This document shows positions 7,046 to 14,937 of a DNA stretch of 32,569 nucleotides, one piece after another. The stretch lies in assembly GCA_002690215.1 (NCBI GenBank), contig NZDS01000052.1, positions 1-32,569 on the forward strand, given 5' to 3'. Position 1 is the first letter of the stretch. The number at the start of each line of letters is the position of its first letter. The position numbers were made by a program, and so were the translations under genes. The DNA is from Rhodospirillaceae bacterium. GTDB lineage: Bacteria; Pseudomonadota; Alphaproteobacteria; UBA2966. The notes beneath the pieces were generated by a model, which saw only the letters and a program-made list of their open reading frames with translations, had not been told where the DNA came from and searched no databases.

Positions 7046-8773
7046 CTAGTGCGATTCGCGCGGCACCGCGGCGCCGCGGTTGCCCACCAGGAAGTCCATG
7101 TCGCAGCCCTTGTCGGCTTGCAGCACATGGTCGACATAGAGCTGTTGATAGCCGCCGCGCATCGAAGGCTCTGGTGCCGACCAGGCCTGGCGGCGGCGTT
7201 CCAACTCGTCTTCCGAGACCTCCAAATTGAGGCGCCGGCCGGCCACGTCTAGCTCGATCATGTCGCCGTCCTGGACCAACGCCAGGGCGCCTCCGGCCGC
7301 GGCTTCGGGGGCCACGTGCAGCACCACGGTGCCGTAGGCGGTGCCGCTCATACGGGCGTCGGAAATGCGCACCATGTCGGTGATGCCCTTGGCCAGGATC
7401 TTCGACGGCAAGCCCATGTTGCCAACCTCGGCCATGCCCGGATAGCCGCGCGGTCCGCAGTTCTTAAGCACCATGACGCAGGTCTCGTCGATGTCCAGGT
7501 CGGGGTCGTCGATACGCTCCTTGTAGTGCTCGATGTTCTCGAAGACTACGGCCCGGCCGCGGTGCTGCATCAGCTCCAGTGTTGCCGCCGAGGGCTTGAG
7601 CACGGCGCCGTCGGGACAGAGGTTGCCGCGCAGCACGGCGATGCCGCCGCTTTCGGTGAGCGGTTTCTTGAAGTCGCGGATAACCTCACCGTCGAAGTTG
7701 GCTGCTTCCTTGCAATTCTCCCAGATGGTCTGGCCGCTGACCGTAATGGCGTCCTTGTTCAAGAGGCCGGCCTCGCCCAACGCCCGGATCACCGCGGGTT
7801 GGCCGCCGGCATAGTAGTAATCCTCCATGAGAAAGCGGCCCGACGGCATCAGGTCGACGATGGTCGGTACGTCCTTGCCCAAACGGTCCCAGTCGTCGAG
7901 GTTGAGATCGATGCCGACGCGGCCGGCCAGCGCAATCAAATGGATCACGGCGTTGGTCGAGCCGCCAATGGCGCCGTTGACGCGGACGGCGTTTTCGAAA
8001 GCCTCACGGGTCAGAATATTCGACATGCGCACGTCGTCGCGCACCATCTCGACGATGCGGCGGCCGGCGATGTGGGCCAGTGTGAAGCGTCGCGCGTCGG
8101 CGGCCGGAATGGCGGCGTTGCTGGGCAGCCCCATGCCCAGCGCCTCGACCATGTTGGCCATGGTCGAAGCCGTGCCCATGGTCATGCAGTGGCCGATCGA
8201 GCGGCTCATGCCGGATTCGGCATCCATGAACTCGTCCATGGTCATGTTGCCGGCCTTGACGTCCTCGCTGAATTTCCAGACGTGGGTGCCGGAGCCGATC
8301 TGTTCCCCGCGGTAGCGGCCGTTGAGCATGGGGCCGCCCGAGACGGCGATGGCCGGCACGTCGCAGCTCGCCGCACCCATCAGCAGAGCCGGCGTGGTCT
8401 TGTCGCAGCCCACCAGCAGCACCACGCCGTCCAGCGGGTTGGCGCGAATCGATTCCTCGACGTCCATGCTGGCCAGGTTGCGATAGAGCATGGCCGTGGG
8501 CCTGAGATTGGTTTCGCCCAGCGACATCACGGGGAATTCGAGGGGAAAGCCGCCGGCTTCGTAGATGCCGCGTTTGACGCGCTCGGCCAGGTCGCGGAAG
8601 TGACCGTTGCAAGGCGTCAGTTCCGACCAGGTGTTGCAGATGCCGATAACCGGACGGCCGTCGAACTGGTCGTCGGGCCGGCCCTGGTTCTTCATCCAAC
8701 TGCGATGGGCGAAGCCGTCCTTGTCGGCGCCGCCGAACCATTCCGAGGAGCGGTACTTCTTGCCTTTGGCCAT
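7046..8773 (-). CDS. IlvD/Edd-family Fe-S dehydratase, probably a sugar-acid (aldonate) dehydratase
   Basis: This 575-residue enzyme belongs to the IlvD/Edd family, which dehydrates 2,3-dihydroxy acids using an iron-sulfur cluster and Mg2+. Cluster cysteines are visible at Cys55 (SELTPCNGH), Cys123 (VGCDKTTPA) and Cys196 (IGHCMTMGTAS). Their spacing of 68 and 73 residues equals that of the [2Fe-2S] pentonate dehydratases such as L-arabinonate dehydratase. The base-serine motif is ISDARMSGTAYGT. The opening KYRSSEWFGG and the C-terminal SMRGGYQQLYVDHV tail favour the sugar-acid branch over branched-chain amino-acid IlvD, and the company of aldolases supports this. The ATG at 8773 is preceded by AGGA at good spacing. 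It is divergent from the enolase-superfamily gene at 8872, which leaves 98 bases for shared regulation. Exact substrate unknown. Confidence 0.9.
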   Translation of the reverse strand: MAKGKKYRSSEWFGGADKDGFAHRSWMKNQGRPDDQFDGRPVIGICNTWSELTPCNGHFRDLAERVKRGIYEAGGFPLEFPVMSLGETNLRPTAMLYRNLASMDVEESIRANPLDGVVLLVGCDKTTPALLMGAASCDVPAIAVSGGPMLNGRYRGEQIGSGTHVWKFSEDVKAGNMTMDEFMDAESGMSRSIGHCMTMGTASTMANMVEALGMGLPSNAAIPAADARRFTLAHIAGRRIVEMVRDDVRMSNILTREAFENAVRVNGAIGGSTNAVIHLIALAGRVGIDLNLDDWDRLGKDVPTIVDLMPSGRFLMEDYYYAGGQPAVIRALGEAGLLNKDAITVSGQTIWENCKEAANFDGEVIRDFKKPLTESGGIAVLRGNLCPDGAVLKPSAATLELMQHRGRAVVFENIEHYKERIDDPDLDIDETCVMVLKNCGPRGYPGMAEVGNMGLPSKILAKGITDMVRISDARMSGTAYGTVVLHVAPEAAAGGALALVQDGDMIELDVAGRRLNLEVSEDELERRRQAWSAPEPSMRGGYQQLYVDHVLQADKGCDMDFLVGNRGAAVPRESH

Positions 8774-8871
8774 GATTCCTCATACTCCCATGGGGTGTTT
8801 GCGCTGCCATCACTTGTAAGGTGAATTCGCAGGAGTCGGCAAGCACCTGTAGCGTCGTGGTGGAGAAAAGC

Positions 8872-10074
8872 ATGAAAATTACGGCCCTGGAGACCATTCG
8901 CCTGGGTGAGTTTCCCAACCTCATCTGGCTGAGACTCCATACCGATGAGGGTCTGATCGGCTTGGGCGAGAGCTTCTACGGTGCGGCCGCCATCGAGGCC
9001 TACCTGCACGAGACCGCGGCGCACCACCTGCTGGGCCAGGACCCGCTCTCTATCGAGGCGCTGGGACGCAAGCTTTATGGCTACGTCGGTTATACCGGGA
9101 CCGGCGTCGAGATGCGCGGTAACTCGGCCGTCGACGTGGCGCTCTGGGACCTTTTCGGAAAGGTCACGGGGCAGCCTATCTATCAGCTCCTGGGTGGCGC
9201 CAGCCGCGACAGCATTCGTATCTACAACACCTGCGCCGGATACAACTACGTGCGCGCGCCGGCCCATGCCATCGGCAACTGGGGTCTGCCTGAGGCAGAA
9301 CCGGTGGGACCCTACGAGGACCTCCAAGCCTTCCTCGAACGCGCCGACGAACTGGCCGAAAGCCTGCTCGAACAGGGCATCACCGGCATGAAAATCTGGC
9401 CCTTCGATGCCGCCGCCATGGCCCGGGGCGGCAACGATATCTCGGTCGCCGAGATGAAAACGGCGCTGCAGCCCTTCGAGAAAATCCGTCGCGCCGTCGG
9501 CGACCGCATCGACGTCATGGCCGAGATGCATCTTCTTTGGAACCTGCCCACCGCGGTACGCATCGCCGAGGCGCTGAAGCCCTTCGATCCCTATTGGATC
9601 GAGGATCCCATCAAGATGGATAGCCTGGGTTCGTTGCAGGAATACAAACGGCGCACCGGCGTGCCCGTCACGGCCAGCGAGACCATCGCCACCCATTGGG
9701 GTTACCGCGAGCTGCTGGAGCGCCAGTGCGCCGACTTCATAATGCCCGACATCGGCTGGTGCGGTGGAATTACCGAGGCCAAGAAGATCGCCGTCATGGC
9801 CGAGGCCTATCACCTGCCCGTCGCACCACACGACTGCACCGGTCCGATTCTGCTGACGGCCTCGGTGCACCTCACCATCAACGCCCCCAACGCCCTGATT
9901 CAGGAGACGGTTCGAGCTTTCCACTCCGGCTGGTATCGGGAACTGGTGACAGAGGTGCCACCCATCGAAAACGGTCACATCCGATCCCTAACGGGCCCCG
10001 GCCTGGGCACCGAGCTGTTGCCCGACCTGCCCCGGCGCCCCGACGCCATGGTGCGCTTCAGCGAGGCGGAGTGA
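8872..10074 (+). CDS. Enolase-superfamily (mandelate racemase/muconate lactonizing type) dehydratase
   Basis: This 400-residue member of the mandelate racemase group probably dehydrates a sugar acid to its 2-keto-3-deoxy form with Mg2+. The lid domain covers residues 1-120 and the barrel 130-370. Candidate catalytic residues are Lys164 (TGMKIWP) and Glu218-x-His220 (MAEMHLLWN). Metal ligands Glu244 (WIEDP) and Glu270 (TASETIAT), His320 (VAPHDCTGP) and Glu335 (LIQETVRAF) complete the set. The E-x-H at the end of the third barrel strand resembles the D-x-H of galactonate/mannonate dehydratases, but with Glu as the first metal ligand. The ATG at 8872 with GGAGAAAAGC before it aligns with family N-termini (MKITALET); the frame is open back to 8821 without a better start. 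It overlaps the following SDR by four bases (GTGA), so they are translationally coupled. Confidence 0.88.
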   Translation: MKITALETIRLGEFPNLIWLRLHTDEGLIGLGESFYGAAAIEAYLHETAAHHLLGQDPLSIEALGRKLYGYVGYTGTGVEMRGNSAVDVALWDLFGKVTGQPIYQLLGGASRDSIRIYNTCAGYNYVRAPAHAIGNWGLPEAEPVGPYEDLQAFLERADELAESLLEQGITGMKIWPFDAAAMARGGNDISVAEMKTALQPFEKIRRAVGDRIDVMAEMHLLWNLPTAVRIAEALKPFDPYWIEDPIKMDSLGSLQEYKRRTGVPVTASETIATHWGYRELLERQCADFIMPDIGWCGGITEAKKIAVMAEAYHLPVAPHDCTGPILLTASVHLTINAPNALIQETVRAFHSGWYRELVTEVPPIENGHIRSLTGPGLGTELLPDLPRRPDAMVRFSEAE

Positions 10075-10832
10075 ACAGCGGTTCCCCCTCCGGCGTGCTG
10101 TTGGTGACCGGTGCCGGCCGTGGCATCGGTGCCGGCATCGCCCGCATGGGCGCAAGCCGGGGCTACGCGGTCTGCGTCAACTACGGCCGTTCGCAGATCG
10201 AGGCCGAGACGCTTGCCAATGACATCGAGGCGGCCGGCGGCCGTGCTCTGGCGGTGCAGGCCGACGTCGGCGATGCCGATCAGGTGGCGCATCTCTTCGC
10301 CACGATGGACGCCGAATTGGGCCCGCTGACGGCGCTGGTCAACAATGCCGGTATCTTGGAAACCCGGCAGTCCCTGGAGGACATGGAGCCCGAGTTCCTG
10401 GGCCGCATCTTCGCCGTCAACACCTTCAGCTGCTTCTATTGCGCCGGCCAGGCCATCAAGCGCATGTCGACGGCACATGGCGGCAAAGGCGGCGCCATCG
10501 TCAACATCTCCTCGAAGGCGGCAGTGCTGGGGGGACTACCCGGCTGGAGCCACTACGCCGCTTCCAACGGCGCCATCGACAGCTTCACCATCAGCCTGGC
10601 CAGGGAGGTCGGGCCCCAGGGCATTCGCGTCAACGCCATCCGGCCGGGCGTCATCCCCACCGATATCCAGAATGCGGCCACCGACGTCGATTTCCCCGCC
10701 GCCGCCCGTCAGACCACTTCGCTGGGCCGCATGGGCACCGTCGAGGAGGTCGCCGAGGCGGCGCTCTGGCTGCTCTCGCCACAAGCCTCCTACGTCCATG
10801 GTATCGTACTCGATGTCTCAGGTGGGCGCTAA
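10071..10832 (+). CDS. Short-chain dehydrogenase/reductase with Lys-to-Asn change in the active site
   Basis: This 253-residue classical-type SDR starts at the GTG at 10071, which overlaps the enolase-family stop codon (GTGA) and follows GCGAGGCGGA. The nucleotide-binding motif TGAGRGIG is at 13-20, NNAG at 91-94, and NISSKA at 145-150 carries the catalytic Ser. The active-site motif reads YAASN: Tyr162 is present, but the position of the catalytic lysine (166) is Asn, encoded AAC. Close relatives (glucose-1-dehydrogenase or YgfF-like) have YAASKGAIDTFT here, so one base separates this codon from Lys. Pathway position between a sugar-acid dehydratase and a DapA-like aldolase suggests oxidation of a sugar or keto-deoxy sugar acid. 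Whether the substituted enzyme is active is uncertain. C-terminal GIVLDVSGGR is typical of the family. Confidence 0.88.
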   Translation: MNSGSPSGVLLVTGAGRGIGAGIARMGASRGYAVCVNYGRSQIEAETLANDIEAAGGRALAVQADVGDADQVAHLFATMDAELGPLTALVNNAGILETRQSLEDMEPEFLGRIFAVNTFSCFYCAGQAIKRMSTAHGGKGGAIVNISSKAAVLGGLPGWSHYAASNGAIDSFTISLAREVGPQGIRVNAIRPGVIPTDIQNAATDVDFPAAARQTTSLGRMGTVEEVAEAALWLLSPQASYVHGIVLDVSGGR

Positions 10833-10845
10833 AAGGAGTAATGGA

Positions 10846-11751
10846 GTGAACAAGGGATCCCCCCCATTCCACGGTATCTATCCCATGATGTATGCCTTTT
10901 TTGGCGCTGACGGCGGCCTCGACCGGGCCGCCATGCGGCGCCAGGTCGAAGCCTGTTTGGCGGCCGGCACCCACGGCATCGCCGTGCTTGGCCTGGCTAC
11001 CGAGGTGGGCAAGCTTAGCGATCATGAGCGGCGCCAGCTCATCGACTGGACCGCCGAGGACATCGCCGGACGGGTGCCGCTGTCGGTCACCATCTTCGGC
11101 AATACGGCTGAGGATCAGCTTTCGCTGATCGCCGCCGCGGCTAATGCCGGGGCGGGCTGGGTGGTACTACAGCCGCCCCGGGATATGAGCATGAGCGAGG
11201 ATGACCTGATCCGCTTCTTCGGCGGCGTCATCGACCAATCGCCACTACCGGCAGCTATCCAGAATGCGCCGGAGTACATCGGCATCGGCTTGACGCCTGA
11301 CGGCATCACCCGGCTTCGGCGCGAGCACGCCAATTTCGTGTTGCTCAAGGGCGAAGGGCCGGCGCTCTTGATCCGCCGGATCATCGAACAGACCGAGGAT
11401 CTCGCCGTCTTCAACGGCCGCGCCGGACTTGAGCTACCCGACAACCTGCGGGCCGGCTGTGCCGGCGTGATCCCGGCCGCCGAGTGCATCGAGAGCCTGG
11501 TGAAGATCTATGAGCTCATGAGCCAGGGAGGCGAGGCCAACGAGGCCGAGGCCGAACGGCTCTATGCTTGCGTGCTACCGCTGATCACCTTCACTATGCA
11601 ATCGATCGATCAAATGATTTGCTATGGCAAACGGGCAGCGGCGCGGCGGTTGGGCCTCGACGTTCACGATCGCGAGCCCGGCATGATGCCGACGGAATTT
11701 GGCCTGGCGTCCCTTGAGCGCTACGCCGCCGATTTCCCACCCTTTAGCTAA
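10846..11751 (+). CDS. DapA/N-acetylneuraminate lyase family class I aldolase
   Basis: This 301-residue (beta/alpha)8 protein belongs to the dihydrodipicolinate synthase/NAL family, whose members form a Schiff base with a 2-keto acid. The start is the GTG at 10846, which has AAAAGGAG seven bases upstream. The ATG at 10841 is in another frame and stops after two codons. Schiff-base Lys168 is visible in NFVLLKGEGP, and the GLATEVGKL loop near 49 replaces the usual GTTGE. The usual YNxP segment is IQNAP (residues 138-142), so the catalytic tyrosine is replaced by Gln139. C-terminal MICYGKRAAARRLG is family-like. In this operon it most likely cleaves or dehydrates a 2-keto-3-deoxy sugar acid rather than making lysine. 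Its exact chemistry cannot be read from sequence. Confidence 0.87.
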   Translation: MNKGSPPFHGIYPMMYAFFGADGGLDRAAMRRQVEACLAAGTHGIAVLGLATEVGKLSDHERRQLIDWTAEDIAGRVPLSVTIFGNTAEDQLSLIAAAANAGAGWVVLQPPRDMSMSEDDLIRFFGGVIDQSPLPAAIQNAPEYIGIGLTPDGITRLRREHANFVLLKGEGPALLIRRIIEQTEDLAVFNGRAGLELPDNLRAGCAGVIPAAECIESLVKIYELMSQGGEANEAEAERLYACVLPLITFTMQSIDQMICYGKRAAARRLGLDVHDREPGMMPTEFGLASLERYAADFPPFS

Positions 11752-11765
11752 CCTATTGAAATATC

Positions 11766-12542
11766 ATGAGAAAACAAAACCATCTCAAAACAAAACTGGA
11801 GGCAGGCAAAGCCGTCCTCGGTACCTGGGCGATGATTCCGTCGGCCGTCACGGCCGACATCCTCAGCCTCGCCGGCCTTGATTTCATCATCATCGATTCG
11901 GAACACGGCTCGATCGGCTACGAGACCGCGACGACCATGGCCATGGCCTGCGACAGCCATGGCGTGTCGCCGGTGATGCGCGTCGGCGGCGTCGACGAGG
12001 CCATGATCCTGCGCGCCCTGGATATCGGCGTCCACTGCGTCCAGGTGCCCAACGTGCATACCGCGGCGGCGGCGGCGGAGGCGGTGAGCTGGGCCAAGTA
12101 CCCGCCGCTCGGCCGGCGCGGCTTTTCGCCTGTAACCCGAGCCGGCGACTACACCTTCGACTTTGCCACCGAGCACACCGGTGTGGCCGATACCAACACC
12201 CTCATCGCCATTCACATCGAGGGTGAGGAGGCCATTGCCGGCATCGACGAGATCCTGGCTATCGCTGGCCTCGACATCATCTTCGTTGGCGTCTACGACC
12301 TCTCCAAGGCGCTGGGCATCCCGGGCCAGGTGACCGACGAGCGCGTGGTCGGCAGGCTGCGCGAGCTGAGCGCCAAAATAGCCGCCGCCGGCAAGTACCC
12401 TGGAACCATCGTCACGCGTGAGGAACAGATTGCCGAGGTGCTGAGCTACGGCATCAAGTACATCACTTATTCGGTCGACGCCGAGATTCTGGGCGCCGGC
12501 TACAAGAGCGCGAAGGCCGCCCTCGATGCGGCCACAGCGTAG
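11766..12542 (+). CDS. HpcH/HpaI-family class II aldolase (2-keto-3-deoxy acid aldolase)
   Basis: This 258-residue metal-dependent aldolase is of the HpaI/YfaU/GarL family, which splits 2-keto-3-deoxy acids into pyruvate and an aldehyde. Key residues are in place: the IDSEHG loop with Asp44 and His47, Arg72 (VMRVGG), metal ligands Glu152 (IHIEGEEA) and Asp178 (FVGVYDLSKALG). The usual GPxDLS is GVYDLS, so the conserved Pro is Val, which may shift substrate choice. It starts 15 bases after the DapA-like gene with only a weak ribosome-binding site, so reinitiation within the same transcript is likely. Being the second aldolase of the block, it may act on the product of one of the two dehydratases. 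Substrate not assignable. Confidence 0.9.
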   Translation: MRKQNHLKTKLEAGKAVLGTWAMIPSAVTADILSLAGLDFIIIDSEHGSIGYETATTMAMACDSHGVSPVMRVGGVDEAMILRALDIGVHCVQVPNVHTAAAAAEAVSWAKYPPLGRRGFSPVTRAGDYTFDFATEHTGVADTNTLIAIHIEGEEAIAGIDEILAIAGLDIIFVGVYDLSKALGIPGQVTDERVVGRLRELSAKIAAAGKYPGTIVTREEQIAEVLSYGIKYITYSVDAEILGAGYKSAKAALDAATA

Positions 12543-12556
12543 GAGGAATTCGAGAC

Positions 12557-13567
12557 ATGAAAGTTTTCCAGCTCCAGGACGAATGGACCATCGATCATCT
12601 GACATTGACGGAGCGGCCCGACCCCGCGCCCGGGCCGGGCCAGGTGTTGTTGCAGATGAAGGCGGCTTCGCTCAATTTCCGCGACAGCCTGGTGGTACAG
12701 CGGGGCTACGGCTCGATGACCGGTGAGCTGCCGCTGATACCCCTCTCCGACGGCGTCGGAACGGTGCTGGCGGTAGGAGAGGGAGTGACGCGGGTGGGGG
12801 TCGGCGACCGGGTCTGCCCGACCTTTATCCAGGTCTGGATCTCGGGCCCGCCGTCGGGTGCGCGCGGCCCGGCGTTGGGCGGCCCGCTGGACGGTGTCAT
12901 GGCTGAGAAAATGGTGCTTTCCGAGGAAGGCGTGGTGGCTTTGCCCGACCACCTCAGCGATGCCGAGGCGGCGACGTTGCCCTGTGCCGCGCTGACCGCC
13001 TGGAGCAGCCTGGTTACCCGCGGTGGCATCAAGTCGGGCCAAAGCGTGTTGGTCCAGGGCACCGGCGGCGTGGCGTTGTTTGCCTTGCAGTTTGCCAAGC
13101 TGGCCGGAGCACGCGTCATGATCATCTCGTCGAGTGACGAGAAGCTCGAGCGCGCCAAGGAACTGGGCGCCGATCTTGGCGTCAACTACAAGACCACTCC
13201 GGATTGGTGGAAGCCGGGGCTCGAATTTTCCGGCGGCGCCGGTATCGACCACATCCTCGAGCTCGGCGGCACGGACACCATGTCGCAATCGACCCGTTGC
13301 ATCCTGCGTGGTGGCCGCATCAACATCATCGGTGTGCTATCGGGCGACCGGGTTGATCTCAGGCTGGGCGCAGCGATTGCCAGGAGTATCCGCTTCGAGG
13401 GCATCTCCGTGGGTTCGCGCAACGGCATGGAGGCCATGATCAGGGCCATCGGCCAGCACGGCCTGAGGCCTGTGGTCGACACGGTCTTTCCTTTCGACGA
13501 CCTGCGTCAGGCGCTCGACCACATGACCAGCGGCGCCCACTTCGGCAAGGTCTGCCTCGAACACTAA
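12557..13567 (+). CDS. Zinc-independent medium-chain dehydrogenase/reductase (quinone oxidoreductase-like)
   Basis: This 336-residue MDR protein has an N-terminal GroES-like domain (LNFRDSLVVQRG near 39, PLSDGVGTVLAVG near 62) and a Rossmann domain (SVLVQGTGGVALFALQFAKLAGA near 165, in parts VLVQGTGGVA and LQFAKLAG). The catalytic-zinc cysteine/histidine set and the four-cysteine structural zinc loop are absent. This places it with the NAD(P)H:quinone/enone reductase-like alcohol dehydrogenases. ATG 12557 follows AGGAGG at 12541-12546, the strongest ribosome-binding site of this run, 14 bases after the HpaI-type gene. It could oxidise or reduce an aldehyde/ketone produced by the aldolases. 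A specific substrate is not visible. Confidence 0.88.
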   Translation: MKVFQLQDEWTIDHLTLTERPDPAPGPGQVLLQMKAASLNFRDSLVVQRGYGSMTGELPLIPLSDGVGTVLAVGEGVTRVGVGDRVCPTFIQVWISGPPSGARGPALGGPLDGVMAEKMVLSEEGVVALPDHLSDAEAATLPCAALTAWSSLVTRGGIKSGQSVLVQGTGGVALFALQFAKLAGARVMIISSSDEKLERAKELGADLGVNYKTTPDWWKPGLEFSGGAGIDHILELGGTDTMSQSTRCILRGGRINIIGVLSGDRVDLRLGAAIARSIRFEGISVGSRNGMEAMIRAIGQHGLRPVVDTVFPFDDLRQALDHMTSGAHFGKVCLEH

Positions 13568-13614
13568 GGTATCCGAGGGCGGCGGCGGGTTATCGCGCGG
13601 TGGACGATCAGGGA

Positions 13615-13643
13615 TTGACCCCGTCCGCCCACACTGGATAGCT
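13615..13643 (+). promoter_or_regulatory. Probable promoter for the old-yellow-enzyme gene
   Basis: A TTGACC hexamer (13615-13620, five of six to the -35 consensus) is followed after 16 bases by GATAGC (13637-13642), a weak -10 with the central ATA. Transcription would begin near 13650, about 30 bases before the ATG at 13681. The 113-base gap after the MDR gene also argues for a separate transcription unit. Weakness: the -10 matches only three of six. Confidence 0.35.
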
Positions 13644-13680
13644 TGTCCCGCCCCTCACCCCCTTGAATTCGGAGACCGGT

Positions 13681-14763
13681 ATGTCGCCTTCCGCGCAGAT
13701 CTTGTTCGATCCCATCAAGATCAACAACTTGACGCTGCCCAACCGTCTGGCGATGGCGCCCATGACGCGCTGCCAGTCGCCCGGTGGCGTCGCCACAGCG
13801 GAAGTTGCCGCCTACTATCGCCGCCGCACCGAAGGCGGCATCGGCCTGATCATCACAGAAGGCACCTCGATCGGCCACGTCAGTGCCAGCGGCAACCCGG
13901 CGGTGCCGGCCATCCACGGCGAAGCCGCCCTGGTCGGTTGGAAGCTGGTGGTCGACGCCGTGCACGAGGCGGGCGGCTGCATCATTCCCCAGCTCTGGCA
14001 TATCGGCGCGGCGCGCCAGCCCTGGATGAAGATCGACATTGCCGGCCACAGCCCCTCGGGCCAAGTGCTGGGCGACTTCGGCGAAGGCGTCGAGATGAGC
14101 CAGACCGACATAGATGAAGTGGTTGCCGCCTTCGCCAGCTCGGCCGCCGACGCCCAGCGCATCGGCTTCGACGGCGTCGAAATCCACGGCGCCCATGGCT
14201 ACCTCATCGACCAATTCCTCTGGCAGGGCAGCAACCAGCGCAACGACGGCTACGGCGGTTCGTTGGAAAATCGCCTGCGCTTCGCCCTCGAGGTGGTGGC
14301 TGCAGTGCGTCAGGCCACGTCGCCGGATTTCCCCATCGACTTCCGCTTCTCGCAGTGGAAGTCGACGGATTACGAAGCCCGGCTTGCCGAGACACCCGAC
14401 GAGCTGGAGCGCCTGGTGGTGCCCCTGGCCGAGGCCGGCGTCGACGTCTTCCACGCTAGCACCCGGCGCTACTGGGTGCCGGAATTCGAGGGCTCCGACC
14501 TCAACCTGGCCGGCTGGACCAAGAAGCTGAGCGGCAAGCCGACCATCACGGTGGGCAGCGTCGGCCTCGACGACATCTCGCGCGAGGCCGCCAACCCGAG
14601 CGACATCACGGAACTGGTCGAACGCCTGGACCGCGACGAGTTCGACTTGGTAGCGGTGGGCCGGGCGCTTCTTTCGGATGCCGAATGGGCCAACAAAGTG
14701 CGCGAAGGCCGTCAGAACGAGATTGCCGGCTTTAGCAAGGATTCACTCGGGGCGCTGAACTAG
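13681..14763 (+). CDS. Old yellow enzyme family NADH:flavin oxidoreductase
   Basis: This 360-residue FMN (beta/alpha)8 enzyme is of the OYE family, typically an ene-reductase for alpha,beta-unsaturated carbonyls. Visible motifs: LPNRLAMAPMTRC (20-31), QLWHIGAA (104-111), GVEIHGAHGYLIDQFL with the substrate-anion-binding pair His169/His172 (HxxH type), NDGYGGSLENR and the C-terminal phosphate-binding TVGSVG and LVAVGRALLSD. The ATG at 13681 has GGAG eight bases upstream; the in-frame TTG at 13663 has none and is rejected. It is the last gene of the catabolic block and may be independently transcribed. Homologues in this branch include the N-ethylmaleimide reductase-like enzymes. The natural substrate is unknown. 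Confidence 0.9.
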   Translation: MSPSAQILFDPIKINNLTLPNRLAMAPMTRCQSPGGVATAEVAAYYRRRTEGGIGLIITEGTSIGHVSASGNPAVPAIHGEAALVGWKLVVDAVHEAGGCIIPQLWHIGAARQPWMKIDIAGHSPSGQVLGDFGEGVEMSQTDIDEVVAAFASSAADAQRIGFDGVEIHGAHGYLIDQFLWQGSNQRNDGYGGSLENRLRFALEVVAAVRQATSPDFPIDFRFSQWKSTDYEARLAETPDELERLVVPLAEAGVDVFHASTRRYWVPEFEGSDLNLAGWTKKLSGKPTITVGSVGLDDISREAANPSDITELVERLDRDEFDLVAVGRALLSDAEWANKVREGRQNEIAGFSKDSLGALN

Positions 14764-14802
14764 AGCGGAGGCTCCGATTCGCTGACGACGGCCGTCCTAT
14801 TT

Positions 14803-14915
14803 GTCATTCCCGCGAAAGCGGGAACCCAGGTTTTGTGCCGTTTTTGGTTGTCGTGATACTGCAGCCACTTTGAAAAACTCAAACCAACCTGGGCTCCCGC
14901 TTTCGCTGGAGTGAC
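14803..14915. repeat. Intergenic inverted repeat (REP-like palindromic pair)
   Basis: Two 30-base arms at 14803-14832 and 14886-14915 are inverted copies of each other with three mismatches; the spacer is 53 bases. Each arm is itself a small hairpin of the type CCCGCGAAAGCGGG, flanked by GTCAT and CCCAGG. This GTCATTCCCGCGAAAGCGGG motif is a familiar dispersed extragenic palindrome in proteobacterial genomes. It sits just after the OYE stop and before the convergent HxlR gene, where a long hairpin could end transcription from both sides. It has no coding potential that I would trust. Confidence 0.85.
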
Positions 14916-14937
14916 GGAGGGGGCTCCGGGCCCCAGC

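Noticed and set aside
7316-8824. Long plus-strand open frame opposite the IlvD-type gene (502 codons)
   Set aside because: It is low-complexity His/Ala/Val/Gly-rich sequence with no recognisable domain; the minus strand encodes a full-length dehydratase with its cysteines.
10841-10849. ATG start for the DapA-like gene
   Set aside because: It reads ATG GAG TGA and stops at once; the GTG at 10846 is in the correct frame with a good ribosome-binding site.
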